From Bugula neritina (Eukaryota > Bryozoa > Gymnolaemata > Cheilostomatida > Bugulidae): a stretch of 64,000 nt of DNA. Positions within the stretch are counted from its first letter, which is position 1. Every line of letters starts with the position of its first letter. The translations under genes were made by a program, and so were the position numbers. Below are positions 37,580-49,100 of this stretch, in pieces. The stretch spans positions 21,703,628-21,767,627 of the forward strand of contig OZ037767.1 of the NCBI GenBank assembly GCA_964035545.1, given 5' to 3'. The notes beneath the pieces are model-generated. The model searched no databases. It had not been told where the DNA came from and was given only the letters and a program-made list of their open reading frames with translations.

Positions 37580-39100
37580 AAAGCTAAATGACGACAAGTT
37601 TATACATGTATAGAAATAAGCTTAGCTCAAAGAATTACACCTTATCTGATGAATTTATTACTTTTTCTTGAATAACTTGGGGGTCTGTTTTTTAGATTAA
37701 GCATATCCAGACAGGTTTCAACTTGCTTGGTGCATTAAACAAGTAAAGGCGTAAATTTTGTCCCCAATGCCAGCAGTGAAATCAAAATGAGTACAACTTG
37801 ATAATTTATATTTCAGAAACAATTAAAAGTTCATAAAATTTTATATATGCTGTGGTATTGGTGTTAGAAATTTGGTTGGAGGCAAGCTGTAGTGTCCGTA
37901 AGATTGCAGCTGCCTGATTAGGTGGAGCTCATGCTATTTATTAATATAGCAGTAACACCACAAGTCTGATTTTCCCACACTAGGGTATGTTGTAGGAATA
38001 TCTAAACACAGTGCAGCTGCCCACGCTCTGCAGTGCTGCAGTCTAGATTGGCGCATGTTCTCCTGGCGCTCTGCCACAATCAAAGTACAAAGTGTAGTTT
38101 TCTAGATAAAAATACATAAAGTTGATAAAATAATGAGCAGCTACACCCAGTAGCCGGGGTCGAGTAAACACAGTCAGCCGATTACATACACATGACTATG
38201 AACTGGTGATGAGGGGTATGACTCATATTGTACTATCTGTAAGGGCAGTTATATGCTGTCTGACTCCAGCATTATAATGTCTAGCACTCTAGCACATAAT
38301 TATTTGTTATAATAAGCAAACATCTATATTGTTCCACCACACCAGTGTGTTAGCGGTGGTGAGCAATGAGAAGACAATTTCCTGTAGTTAATCTCGAAAA
38401 TTTTGTTTTGTTTGATTAAAGGCAAGATTTAACACAATCTGATCTCAGATATATTATATTGCCTTTTGTGCGAGGTTGCTTTTCTTATGAGTTGAAACTG
38501 TTTTATTTAAACCAACAATTTAAAGTTTATTTATTTTAAATTAAAATTCACTATTTCTCACATATATGATAAAAAGATAGTTAGCAGCATATGCCAATCC
38601 TATGATGTTTCAGTGCAGGTTAATAATAATAAAGATAGTTTGTAGTTATCATAGAACTATACCATATTATGTTTTAAGCTCCATAATGTGTGTGGCTATT
38701 GTGAGAAGGATAATATTTTTTATATCAAACAATACCCCAGATGATACTGCAGCACATGGGGTGAGGCAAACACAACCATCACTCTACGCTGCTATCAAAC
38801 TGTTTCAATACTTGATTATTTTTAGTGAATAAGGAATTTAGATTACATTGCTAAAGTGTGACAAGGGCTACTGGGTGTGTTTAGACTGACACGTGTAGCC
38901 CTAAACAACATCTGCTAGGTTTTACTGCAAAGCAAATTGCTGTAATAAAAGTGCCAGTCTATAATTTTCTCACACTCCTCAAAGATAGTGTAGCCATATC
39001 TATGATGAAATGTAGCCTACACAAATATTACAGTATCTGTTATAAGTGATAGGCAGAAGCTGCTTTACTGGACAGCTGCTGTCAAATTATCTGTCACAGA
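37580..39100. other. Intergenic, no gene recognised
   Basis: Nothing identified apart from a lone TGTGGGAA core on the minus strand near 37971. Confidence 0.5.
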
Positions 39101-39111
39101 TATTACTTTAA

Positions 39112-39300
39112 CACCTTCTCCACCCTCAGATACTCTCCTCTACCCTCATTATATGTTACCCCTACTCCCTTATGTACTACCCCTACTCCCTCATATACTA
39201 CCCCTACACCCTCATATACTACCTCCCTACCTTCATATATAACTACCCCTACACCCTCATATACTATTCCTCCTCTCTCATATGCTATCCCCATCTCCCA
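39112..39300. repeat. Minisatellite, 21-base unit, about 8 copies
   Basis: Units such as TACACCCTCATATACTACCCC. On the minus strand the 21-base period gives an open frame with repeated YEGVGVV heptads, a by-product of the period being a multiple of three and not evidence of a gene. Confidence 0.9.
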
Positions 39301-39309
39301 TGGGCCTCC

Positions 39310-41015
39310 TGGGGATTTTGAAGAAAAAGTTACTGTTAGAGTACCAAATATTCTGGGGCTACCAATATCATACACAACTGTGCAATTTTTTTTGGTTTAA
39401 TAAATCTTATAAGATATGTAATAAACACTTGATTTACGTATATGGGCTCACCATGTTCTGTTCTGCTACAGGTATTATATTCAATCGTATTGCAACAGCC
39501 TATTGCATTTGCACAATATTATAAAATTCTGTGAATATAATACTTTCTTGTTATAAATTTCATGACTTACTGGAGTAAATGACAGGAAAGGCAATAAATT
39601 CTTAAAGCCAACCAAAACACCTTAAAAACAGACTGAAAACTCAACAAAATGATTAAGTAAACAAAAAATCTATGAAATTGGTGTTACATAATATATAAAA
39701 ATAATTTAATGAAGTAAAATATTTTGAAACTAAAAACTAAATGAAGGTTTAGTAGTCATATTTCCAGTTCAAAAAAACTTTATTATAACAACTAAATAGC
39801 ATTTGATTTGAAAGTTTTTTCTGTCTTCTTTGTCTGCCAAGTATGAAGGTTTGTCAGCTGCAAGGAGTGTGGAATTTGCCATGATATGATAAAAACAGAG
39901 GTAGAGCTATATAATCATGCTATAACTATTATAATTTAATGAGTTTGGTATCTGTTCAACTAATGAATGATAGGCAGTAATATAATAGATGGCAGGCATC
40001 ACGGTGACATCCATGGGAATATGCTGCCATATCATTTATTAAACACTATGCACTCAGGGAAATCAAACACAACAATCTCATAATAATAGCAACCTGCTGA
40101 CAGTCAAAACATCCTCCAACATAAATAACATAGATGGCAGCAGCTTTGCGTGAGGTTCAACTGAAAAAAAGTATTTTTGGCTTTGTGATAGACTTGCTAT
40201 TTCTGGGTTGGTCAGCAGGTATTGGGTATGGTTGGCTGTATTCATTGTTGGAGCAGAAGTAGCATTAGTAAGGCATAGTGGTTAATATTTTACACAACAG
40301 TTTTATGTGACTCCACAAGTTGAAAAAAGTAATAAATTGGTTACAGCCAGACACAGAAAAAGGCAAAAATTGAAACATCTGCTGCTGTCATTTGCCTGGC
40401 AAAATCTCAGGAAGATACTCTGTAGACAATAAAGCTGTCAGAAGGGGTGAATAGGAACCCTCTCCGAGCACTTGAGAAAAGAACTCAGTCTATGTGATTC
40501 TTATCAGTGTTGTTATACAGCCATAATGCAAAGCACATGTTTCTCATCAAGAAAGTACTGTTGTAATAATATGGTTAGAAAACTTATACATTTTCCCACA
40601 CTTGTAGCTTGTCAGCACGCGACTTTATCAAGACAGAAATCTAAGAATTCTACCGTAAAACCCCAATTTTACACAGGCCTAAACTAAATTAGTTCTAAAA
40701 GTTGCGATAAAACATCTTTTTGAATGATATTGGCAAATATTTATTTAAATAAATTTTTTAATCATTTTAAAAGCTTATATATCTACCTGCTACATGTTAA
40801 CAAAAGGCCAATTTAGATAAATTAGTTAGCAAAACAGAACATGTTCATTTACAAATGTATATTTGGTTTTTCTCAATTGTCAATCAAAAAATAAGATGCA
40901 TAAAAAATAGAAAACTTTTTTTAAGATTTTTATATGAACAATCGAAGATTTAGCATTTATTTGTGTTGATACAGTAGCCTGACCACTCTAATAAGTTCAT
41001 ATAGCTTTAATAGGA
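39310..41015. other. Intergenic, no gene recognised
   Basis: AT-rich, stops in all frames, no features supported. Confidence 0.5.
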
Positions 41016-41019
41016 TTAG

Positions 41020-41190
41020 CCGAACAAGGCTATTGATACTGTGAATAGTCACGCAGTTCACACACGACTCGAGTAGCAGGGCGACTGTCGACTAGACAGA
41101 AGCCTAATCTCCCGTTAGGATTATCTCCTCTATACAATTGCTCCGTATACAAAAAACCGTGATGCTAAGTCCCCTCCGAAGTTTATCGTC
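41020..41190. promoter_or_regulatory. Orphan CpG cluster, possible promoter
   Basis: About a dozen CpG dinucleotides in about 170 bases, in a window where CpG is otherwise scarce except at gene starts. No recognised gene begins here. A TTCCCAGCAT core (minus, near 41331) resembles part of the ZNF143 motif, and a CT|GTAAGTG donor lies at about 41393. It may start an unrecognised transcript or a distant noncoding exon of GIGYF. Confidence 0.3.
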
Positions 41191-42000
41191 GTTACTCAAC
41201 ATCCAGATTAGAGTTATGTTGCACAATAAAGCTACTTAAAGGCCTAGCTGTACAAAAGATCTACAGCTCAAAAATTGTGCTGCCACATTATCACAAAACT
41301 ATGCTCTTATATTGAGTTCCAGTGAATGCTGGGAAATCTTCAAACCTAGAGAATATTGTAATTTATGTAAAGTATAATTATACACAACTTACCTGTAAGT
41401 GAGTTGTAGATTACAAGGTTAAGTCTAAATATACACACTTATACACCGGGCTGAGGGCATTTACTGCATGTATAACATGAATATGTTTAGGTAATACATA
41501 TAGTATTATTACTATTTGAAAAAACTACATGCTAGCTTTTTTAGTGGGATATGGTGTTCCATTCTAACCCTGCCCCAGCACAGCGGCTGCATTTCAAGAC
41601 TCGTGATGAATGTTAGGCTGCTAAAAGTGTCTTTAGTTTTCTCTAATGTTCTAATTTAAATAAAACTAGGTCTAATATTGGGGCCACACAAAGATTTCTT
41701 CCTCATGCAGTCCCAAATGCAACCTATACCACACACAACGCATGGTCAACAGGAGCAGAAATTTACTGGCTACAAATATGTTTAATGGGTTTAACTTTTT
41801 GCTTCTATAGCCATATCCTGATGGTTTTAATGCTATCATATTATGGATTAGTGGCTGATATAAATAAACGCAGAAAGTAGAAAAAAACTCAATCGTTGAA
41901 AAGCAATAAGGTGAATTTGAGACTCAAAAAGTGTGCTTGATAAATATTATTATATGCCTGTTTGACATCTTTGCCGCATAAAATCCACCTGAAAGTCGGG

Positions 42001-42002
<2 letters not shown>

Positions 42003-42072
<70 letters not shown>

Positions 42073-42082
42073 TATATATATA
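42003..42082. repeat. (TA)n microsatellite
   Basis: About 75 bases of almost pure TA with one G near the start and one AATT interruption near the end. Confidence 0.95.
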
Positions 42083-42791
42083 AGTATCTAGCATGATGTC
42101 AACAATGACAAACTTTTAATAAAACGTTGTGTCATGCAACTAGTTCAACAATCAAAATAACTAAAGTTCACTCTGTATTTGTATCTCGGTGAAGCAAGCT
42201 GATTATTCTGCTCTCTCTGTTCTCAGATATAATATTGGCTTATGTTATTCACACAATGTATTCTAGAAAGTATTCACTTTCTTATAACAGTTTTCTCTCA
42301 TTACCAGTGTGAATGCGAATATCTCTCCAACCTACACTCTTACTGAGTAAGTTTATTTGTAAATTTTTCTGTCAAGATTTGAAGTAGAAAATTTCTACCT
42401 TAGTACCTTACTATATAGTCATATGTTGTCGTTGATAATTATATATCTCTCGCTATTAGATTAACATTTGTTCATAGAAGATAGATTATGTAGAAATTTG
42501 TAATGGACTGAAACTTCTCACTTTTGTGCATATTAATTTTTAAAGACTTGAAAAGTTACTAGTTGGTACATAATGCTATACACAATGAATGACGCAATGC
42601 AATGCACATCAAAGTAGGAAACAGGAAGCAGGGAATACAATTCCAAAGTATACTTGTTATAAATTTTTACTTGACCTCTGTTAATGATAATAATATAACA
42701 TATAACTTTGTAATGCAGTTTATATGTGGATTATAAACATAAATTATACTTTACAAAATTGATTTTATTATGTGTATGCAGGCCAATGTGA

Positions 42792-43187
42792 CAATCTATA
42801 AAACATGATTTTAGAAATTCATATGAAGTTATAGAAATGAAAGTTTTCATTAAAGAAGTAAAGACTGCTATTGGTAGAAATGGGTTGGATGATTGAGTAT
42901 GTGTGTTTGAGAAAGTGATAGACTATAGAATAACATTGGAAAATCATGAAGAAGACCAAGAAGTTGTCTCCCCAATTACTAACAAGAAGACAACTTTCAA
43001 ATCTACATTCTCTAATGTACTTCATAGCATCAGAAATAAAATTAGGAATAGTAGGGACAGTGACACTAAATCTATATCCTATAGACAAAACAAAATCTGC
43101 TGCTCCAAAGTTAAATTAAATAGAAATAGGCTAAAGACTGTTAAATCTTGTTTTCCAATAAAAAGTGGTCAGTATTCACTATGCTGA
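42792..43187 (+). pseudogene. Interrupted reading frame of unknown origin
   Basis: One frame stays open for 132 codons except for a single TGA at 42894-42896. The upstream part contains MKVFIKEVKTAIGRNGLDD (ATG at 42837). The downstream 96 codons are rich in Lys, Asn, Ser and Arg with a CC pair and end at TGA. At this AT content a 94-codon open stretch is unlikely by chance but possible. I recognise no family. It could be a decayed gene or transposon ORF, a terminal exon of an unknown gene, or chance. Confidence 0.3.
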
Positions 43188-43199
43188 AACATCAGCCAT

Positions 43200-43980
43200 T
43201 AACTTATGTTCATATGAATGTACAACATTTATTTACTACTGTGATTAAACATATGTATACATGTATATATATATATTTTTATTGCCAGACAATTTATGCA
43301 CATATGTGTCGTTTAGATAAGAACTACAGCTAGTAGCAATTTAAATGTATATGTATATCCAGAGTCTTGTAATTGCTTGGGCGGAGCCTCATTTATTTTC
43401 CATAATCATACATGTATAGCAACAATATGCTATCAAAATAAACTATTATTTTATTGAATAATATAATAATTGAAATCATGTTGTGATATAATTCAAAACA
43501 ATTGATAGAGGCAGCATTGATTGCACTGTAAAGTTTTCCCAGCTGCAAGTGAACACTGGAATTGTTATTGACATAATAGTCACTTTTGTTGGTAGTGTCT
43601 TGAATATCAAACAACAACATTATAATATGTTGCATTTATTAGTTTGCTGATTAGCACCACTAACTAGTTGCAATGCTTCGAGAAAAATTACTGAAAAATA
43701 TGGGAGTCGCGCTCTCTTTCATAACTGATTTGCAATAGCTTAGAGCAAATATGTATCACGTGTCATTTTTTACTGCGTAGCCATATTGCGATAACCAGCT
43801 GAGAATCTTGACGATCACTTTTTGTTTCTGCTGAAAACTAGGTAAATAACTGCTATTTGGCCACTGGATTAAATGAACAGTGTTTCTGATTTGCTCAGAT
43901 ATATTTATATATTTGTTATGCAGTATATTAGTAACCAAAAATATTTTATTATGCTTAATATTTAAAAATTGGCCACGTAG
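43200..43980. other. Intergenic, no gene recognised
   Basis: AT-rich; nothing supported. Confidence 0.5.
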
Positions 43981-43984
43981 AAAA

Positions 43985-44660
43985 ATTCTAAGGACTAGGA
44001 CTCAGACTGGAGTACTACTACTAGACCTAGTACTAGTAGTAGTACTAGTACGAGTAGGTAGGAGCAACACTAACTGTTACTCACTTACTGTAAGTGTAAG
44101 CCTACGTACTATTCACAGTTAGTGTCACTCCGCAGTTCACTCAGTAACCAGTCACTTTTCAGTAATCGCTATGATCAATTATTATTAAAATTTGGTTAGT
44201 GTAAGTGTTACATTTACTGTTAAGTAAAAGTAAATGTAATGGCTAATTTGTTGGTATTGCTCATGCTAAGCCTGATTACATTTAGTGATTTACTAATACT
44301 CATACTCATAGTGATAGATTGTCAGTGATAGTCATACTCATAGTCATACAGATAACTACCTAATCTTACATTTATAGCTATACTATTAGATTTGGTATTA
44401 CTATCACTTCACTATGACATTGACTATCACTATGACTCTTATCAGTGATAGTATTAAACAAGAGTGACTGTTAGTGTTATTGTGAGAGCAAGAGTAAGTA
44501 TGATACGTCACAGTCATATGCCTAATCCTATGGATATGATTAATATTATGACATTATGATAATCAATATGATTATGATAATAATGAGATCGATTGTCAGT
44601 CACACTGTCACCATGAGTATGATACTGACTACCACTATGAAATATAATTATCATTATAAT
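43985..44660. repeat. Degenerate AGTACTAGT / AGTGATAGTCATAGT simple-repeat region
   Basis: About 670 bases in which short words such as CTAGTAGTAGTACTAG (44020s), GTAAGTGTTACATTTACTG and GTGATAGTCATACTCATAG recur with drift and on both strands. The same words recur at 4563-4600 and 63590-63740. Confidence 0.75.
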
Positions 44661-45169
44661 TATATTAAGTTCAACAAGAACATGCATATTATTTTCCTCT
44701 CATTGAAAATAAATCGCTAGAGTCTTATTAAATTGAATGATAATTTTTTGGCCTATTGTTGATGGTTCACAGTTGTACTGCCAACAACCTGGTAATTGCT
44801 AATTGGGTTTGGCAATTAGTAAAAAGTTTAATTAAATTTGTGGATCAAAATTAAATGATAATGGTGCTTTGACTATTAATTATACATTAATTTTTATTCA
44901 TTTTAAATTTTTATAATTGTATTCATGTTTTACTGATTATCCTAATGTTGCTTTTAAGTTTGGTACACTAATGAAAAACTCTGAGAAAACATGCATGTTA
45001 CTTTTAGATGAAAAAGATCTAAAAAAATAGTCAAGTGCTCCGGAATTTTTTTAACCCAAACCCAAATTAGTAAAAATAATGACAAACTTAAGACTATTAA
45101 ATTTTTTTCTCATAGTTATACTGCGCCTAAATGGTATGGTCACAATCTATAATTTATAGGTATTGTGCT

Positions 45170-45416
45170 TTCTGTCGGTTAAGTAGTAGCACCAGAGCTG
45201 GTTTTGTTGTTTTCTACCACTCAAACCATTTTAGATATTAGCCGATCCTAGCGATACAATTTTGACTTCCCTCAAAGTTATTCAACTACGATTTCGCTTT
45301 TATCAATTTGCTTTTTACACTAAAATATCGTCAGAGTTTGATCGATTGACCTTCTCACCTTCATTTTAATTATTATCTTATTGCAACTTTTGTTCAAATC
45401 AAAACCAATGAAACAG
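45170..45416 (+). promoter_or_regulatory. Putative GIGYF promoter and noncoding first exon
   Basis: Seven or so CpGs cluster at 45175-45345, about 0.9 kb before the GIGYF start codon. An AACAG|GTAAAAG donor follows at 45416/45417, and an acceptor (ATCTTGCAG) lies at 46154-46162, 31 bases before the ATG. This fits a noncoding first exon, as in other GIGYF genes. Trans-splicing onto the 46162 acceptor is the alternative. Confidence 0.35.
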
Positions 45417-46193
45417 GTAAAAGTGTTGATATTCATTTATATATATAAAATTTTTTGCAACTCTAAATTTGATCTGTACAAAAAAATAGCAAGCACTCTG
45501 GATTCCATAAGCTAAACTATTTTTCTAAGTTTATCATGTTTATTTAATGTGAATGATATGTGGCCGTAGTGATAGCAACCTAAAATTGTTTTCTTGGCTT
45601 TATTATCGTAGTATCTAGCAATTAATAACTCTACAGATATTTATTTTCAATCACATGTTGAGGTAAAATATTTTTAACTCGCCTTTTATTGTAGGTAAAA
45701 ATATGCAATGCGTTTTCCGTATTACACACAGAACTGGCGCATTTTGATTTAGGCCTAATGTTTCTTACGTTGTCCAATAAGGTTGGAAGCACAAATCTTG
45801 CAGGCTATAGAGATGTTCTGTACAAACATCTGAATGCACCATTTATGTCAAATAGATAATGATTGAAAATTTCTTGACAATGTTAAAATGATTTTTAAAT
45901 AGTAATGTCAAATAGGAATTGATTAAATAGCGAATTATGTGATTGTTATACTACAATATTTCTTGACATTAACATGTTAAATGATGAAATGATTTTTAAA
46001 TGGGCATGGTTACGTTAAAGACAATGATTAAATAATGAATTATGTGATTGTCAAATTACAATATTTCTCAACTTAAATAAAACAATGTTCAAATTATAAA
46101 CTTTGTGTGTTGTAGCAAGTTTTTCTAGCTCTTGATAAGCGTAATATTACATAATCTTGCAGCTCTGAAACCCATCAAAACTCCCTATACACA

Positions 46194-49100
46194 ATGGCAG
46201 ACACACTGAAGTTTGGACCAGAATGGTTAAGACAACTGTCTACAGGGGGTAGTATGACCTCCCCGCCGCCTTCTCCGGCCTTTGGTGGCAAGTTTAAGTT
46301 AGCTGAATATCGGTATGGCCGCGAAGAAATGTTGGCTTTGTTCCATCCCAATGCAAAAGTATTAACTATAATTACATAAACACATATTCATTCATCATTT
46401 TGTGCAGCTCAGTGTTTTTTTTTTAATTTTTCTTTATATATTTTCAAGTTTTTGATCAAGTTGACTGTTGGGGATTAAACATGTTCACACCAGTTCTCTC
46501 ACTCTCTAGGCTCCCGATGACTTGCGCCAGTTCAGCGCCATTCTTGTCGAGAGATGCCAAGACCCTATGGCCTTGATCGCCCCCACCGAAGAGGAGCAGC
46601 GTCTCCTCCACTCCAATGTCAACAGTAATTTGGCCTACAGGTCAGTTCTCCGGGTTTAGCTACAGTATGTCGCCCACTCTGTAAATTCTACATCAACATG
46701 CCGCTCGTTATCAGACTCCTTCTCATGTGCAAAGTGCATCTCGTATGCAATGCGCTATTGTATAGTATGCAATGAGTTATTGTATAGTGTGCAATGAGCT
46801 ATTGTATAGTATGTGATGCGCTTTTGTATAGTATGTGATGCGCTTTTGTACAGTATGTGATGCGCTATTGGAAATGTGGAAGTGATGTTTCTGTAGACAA
46901 GTGGCCGGCCGAGGGGGCGGTGGAATGAGAGGTGCTGCCCGTGGAGGGGGTGTGAGTAGCATAAGAGGGAGAGGCAGGGGTCGGGGAGAGTCGTCTGGAT
47001 ACTTTCAAAGAGGAGGATTTGATGATGGCTTACCAGTACGGGATGGTTCACGCGGTCGTGGCGGGTAAGATAATGGTAGAATTTACCTTTTTGAGTAATC
47101 TCCAGGTTTACTTGATGCAACACGTTGTCTTATAATGCAGGGGAAGTCAGAAGGTGATCGAGAGAGATGCGTCAGGCTTCTTGTCTGCCAGGACTTTTGA
47201 TGAGTCTACAGATCGGCGGAGTAAAGATCCGTATTCTAGATCCACTCCTGGAGACCGGTGGAGTGAGCTACGCACTACGCCACGCGATGCAACAGGTACA
47301 CTAACATACACGCTTCATTTTGGCATAAATATGGCATCAGCCATTAGCATAGATTTAAATATTGATTTTTATTGCCAGTTCATTATTATTTCTGTATATG
47401 CAGAGAAATAAAACAATGTGGCATATGGCACGGTGTGTTTGCTAATGTTATAACTGTTTGGAAATATTTCAGCTGGAAAGTCGGGTACTGCTGGTGACAC
47501 CCCTACTGATGAGTCATCTAGTGCCCCTGGAACTCCAATAGATGCTGTGGGCAGAGAAGATCTGTGGCGAAGAGCCGGCAAAGACAGTCAGCGTTAGTAA
47601 AATTCATTTGTGCTAGCCAACTTGGCGTGTCTAGTTTGACCAATGTGATCCACATCTTTGGCATTTTAGCGAATGTGAATGTTTCCTATGAAACTATGAA
47701 AATCGTTAAATGTCACATTTAGTCGTTCTACAGTTTTGTGTGGAAGTTGCGATCTCTTTACTGTAGTCTAAATTTCCTGCTACAGACTTGATATGTGTTT
47801 TCTCAGTCATTTACCGTCTGTAGTTTGCCTGGTTGCAGCTCGTGGTAGCTGGCGGGATGCTAAGCCCAGTTTTGACGATGATCCTAGCAGATACCAGAGG
47901 AGCAACTCTGGCTTCGGTAGACAGATAAGCTACGAGAGATCAAGATCTTATAGACAAGATGAAGGTAGGCACTCGTAGCACAGCTATTGTCTGGTGAGTC
48001 ATGGCTCGCGAAAGTTTCGTGCAGTTTACAGACAATAATGCACATGCGGTGTGCCGTTCAATATGCTGAGTTGAAATAGATTAATTGTCTGTGCATACCT
48101 TTAGACGAGCTGCCGGAGTGGGCCACCGATGATATGGGAGGAAGTGACGAGGGCGGAACATTTGATGCCAGCGGAGCGTTCATGTCGTTGAAAGGGGCAG
48201 GTGATAGATCCCAGTCTAAGTCTCAGTCCAAACCCCAACCGAATGGTGACAATCGTAAGACTGGCAGAAAGGAGGTAAATACCTTGGTGTAGATGTGTAA
48301 GTTGTGTTCACTCGTAGACCTGCCAGCCGCGTCTTCAAGTTACCTACTCCACTCTGATTTCTATTCTCTCACAGGAAATCAACAAGGCCAAGAAAGCCCT
48401 CCCTCCCCTCTCTATCAACTCTCATACCCCCAGCACCACATCTGCCGAACTCTCGACACCTTCCAAAGAATCTCACAGTAAGCAGGAACAGCAAGCTGAC
48501 GTGGCCACGCCTACCACCACTTCCTCAGCCAGTTTCCCCGAACCAAATGCTTCTGGCACTTCATCCTCCACAGACAAAGTCAAGGTCACCAGCTCCATGG
48601 TTACACCCTCCGCAGATAATCCGTCCAGTCAGAAAATATTACCTCACGCATCTGCTACCGTGCAACGTACGTTATACTACGTTACACGCTGTACAGTGTA
48701 CATGTTAATTGTTATACTATATTACTTACTGTACATGTTATACTACATTAATCACTTTGCATGTTATACTATATTACTAACTCTACATATGATACTATAT
48801 TACATACTCTACATGCTATATTACTTATGTTTAGCCTCTGTAGACCATAAAGAAGCTGGTGATACTAAAACACCTGGCCAGGAGTCAGCAGATGGAAAAG
48901 AGGACATATATGAGCATCTGACCATTGCTGCCGAGGAGATGATGGCGACGTGGTCAAATGAAGATGAGCGTCAGAGCCTGTCTGCCGCTGCCACGTCTAG
49001 TGCTATGACCCTGGGTTAGTTAACTTACATGTATTCCATAATATTGTAGGTCAGGCTATACGTGGACACCATATATATACTTGTTGATGCAACATGCAGT

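Noticed and set aside
39103-39375. Open frame on minus with YEGVGVV heptads
   Set aside because: It is the translation of the 21-base minisatellite; the period alone keeps the frame open.
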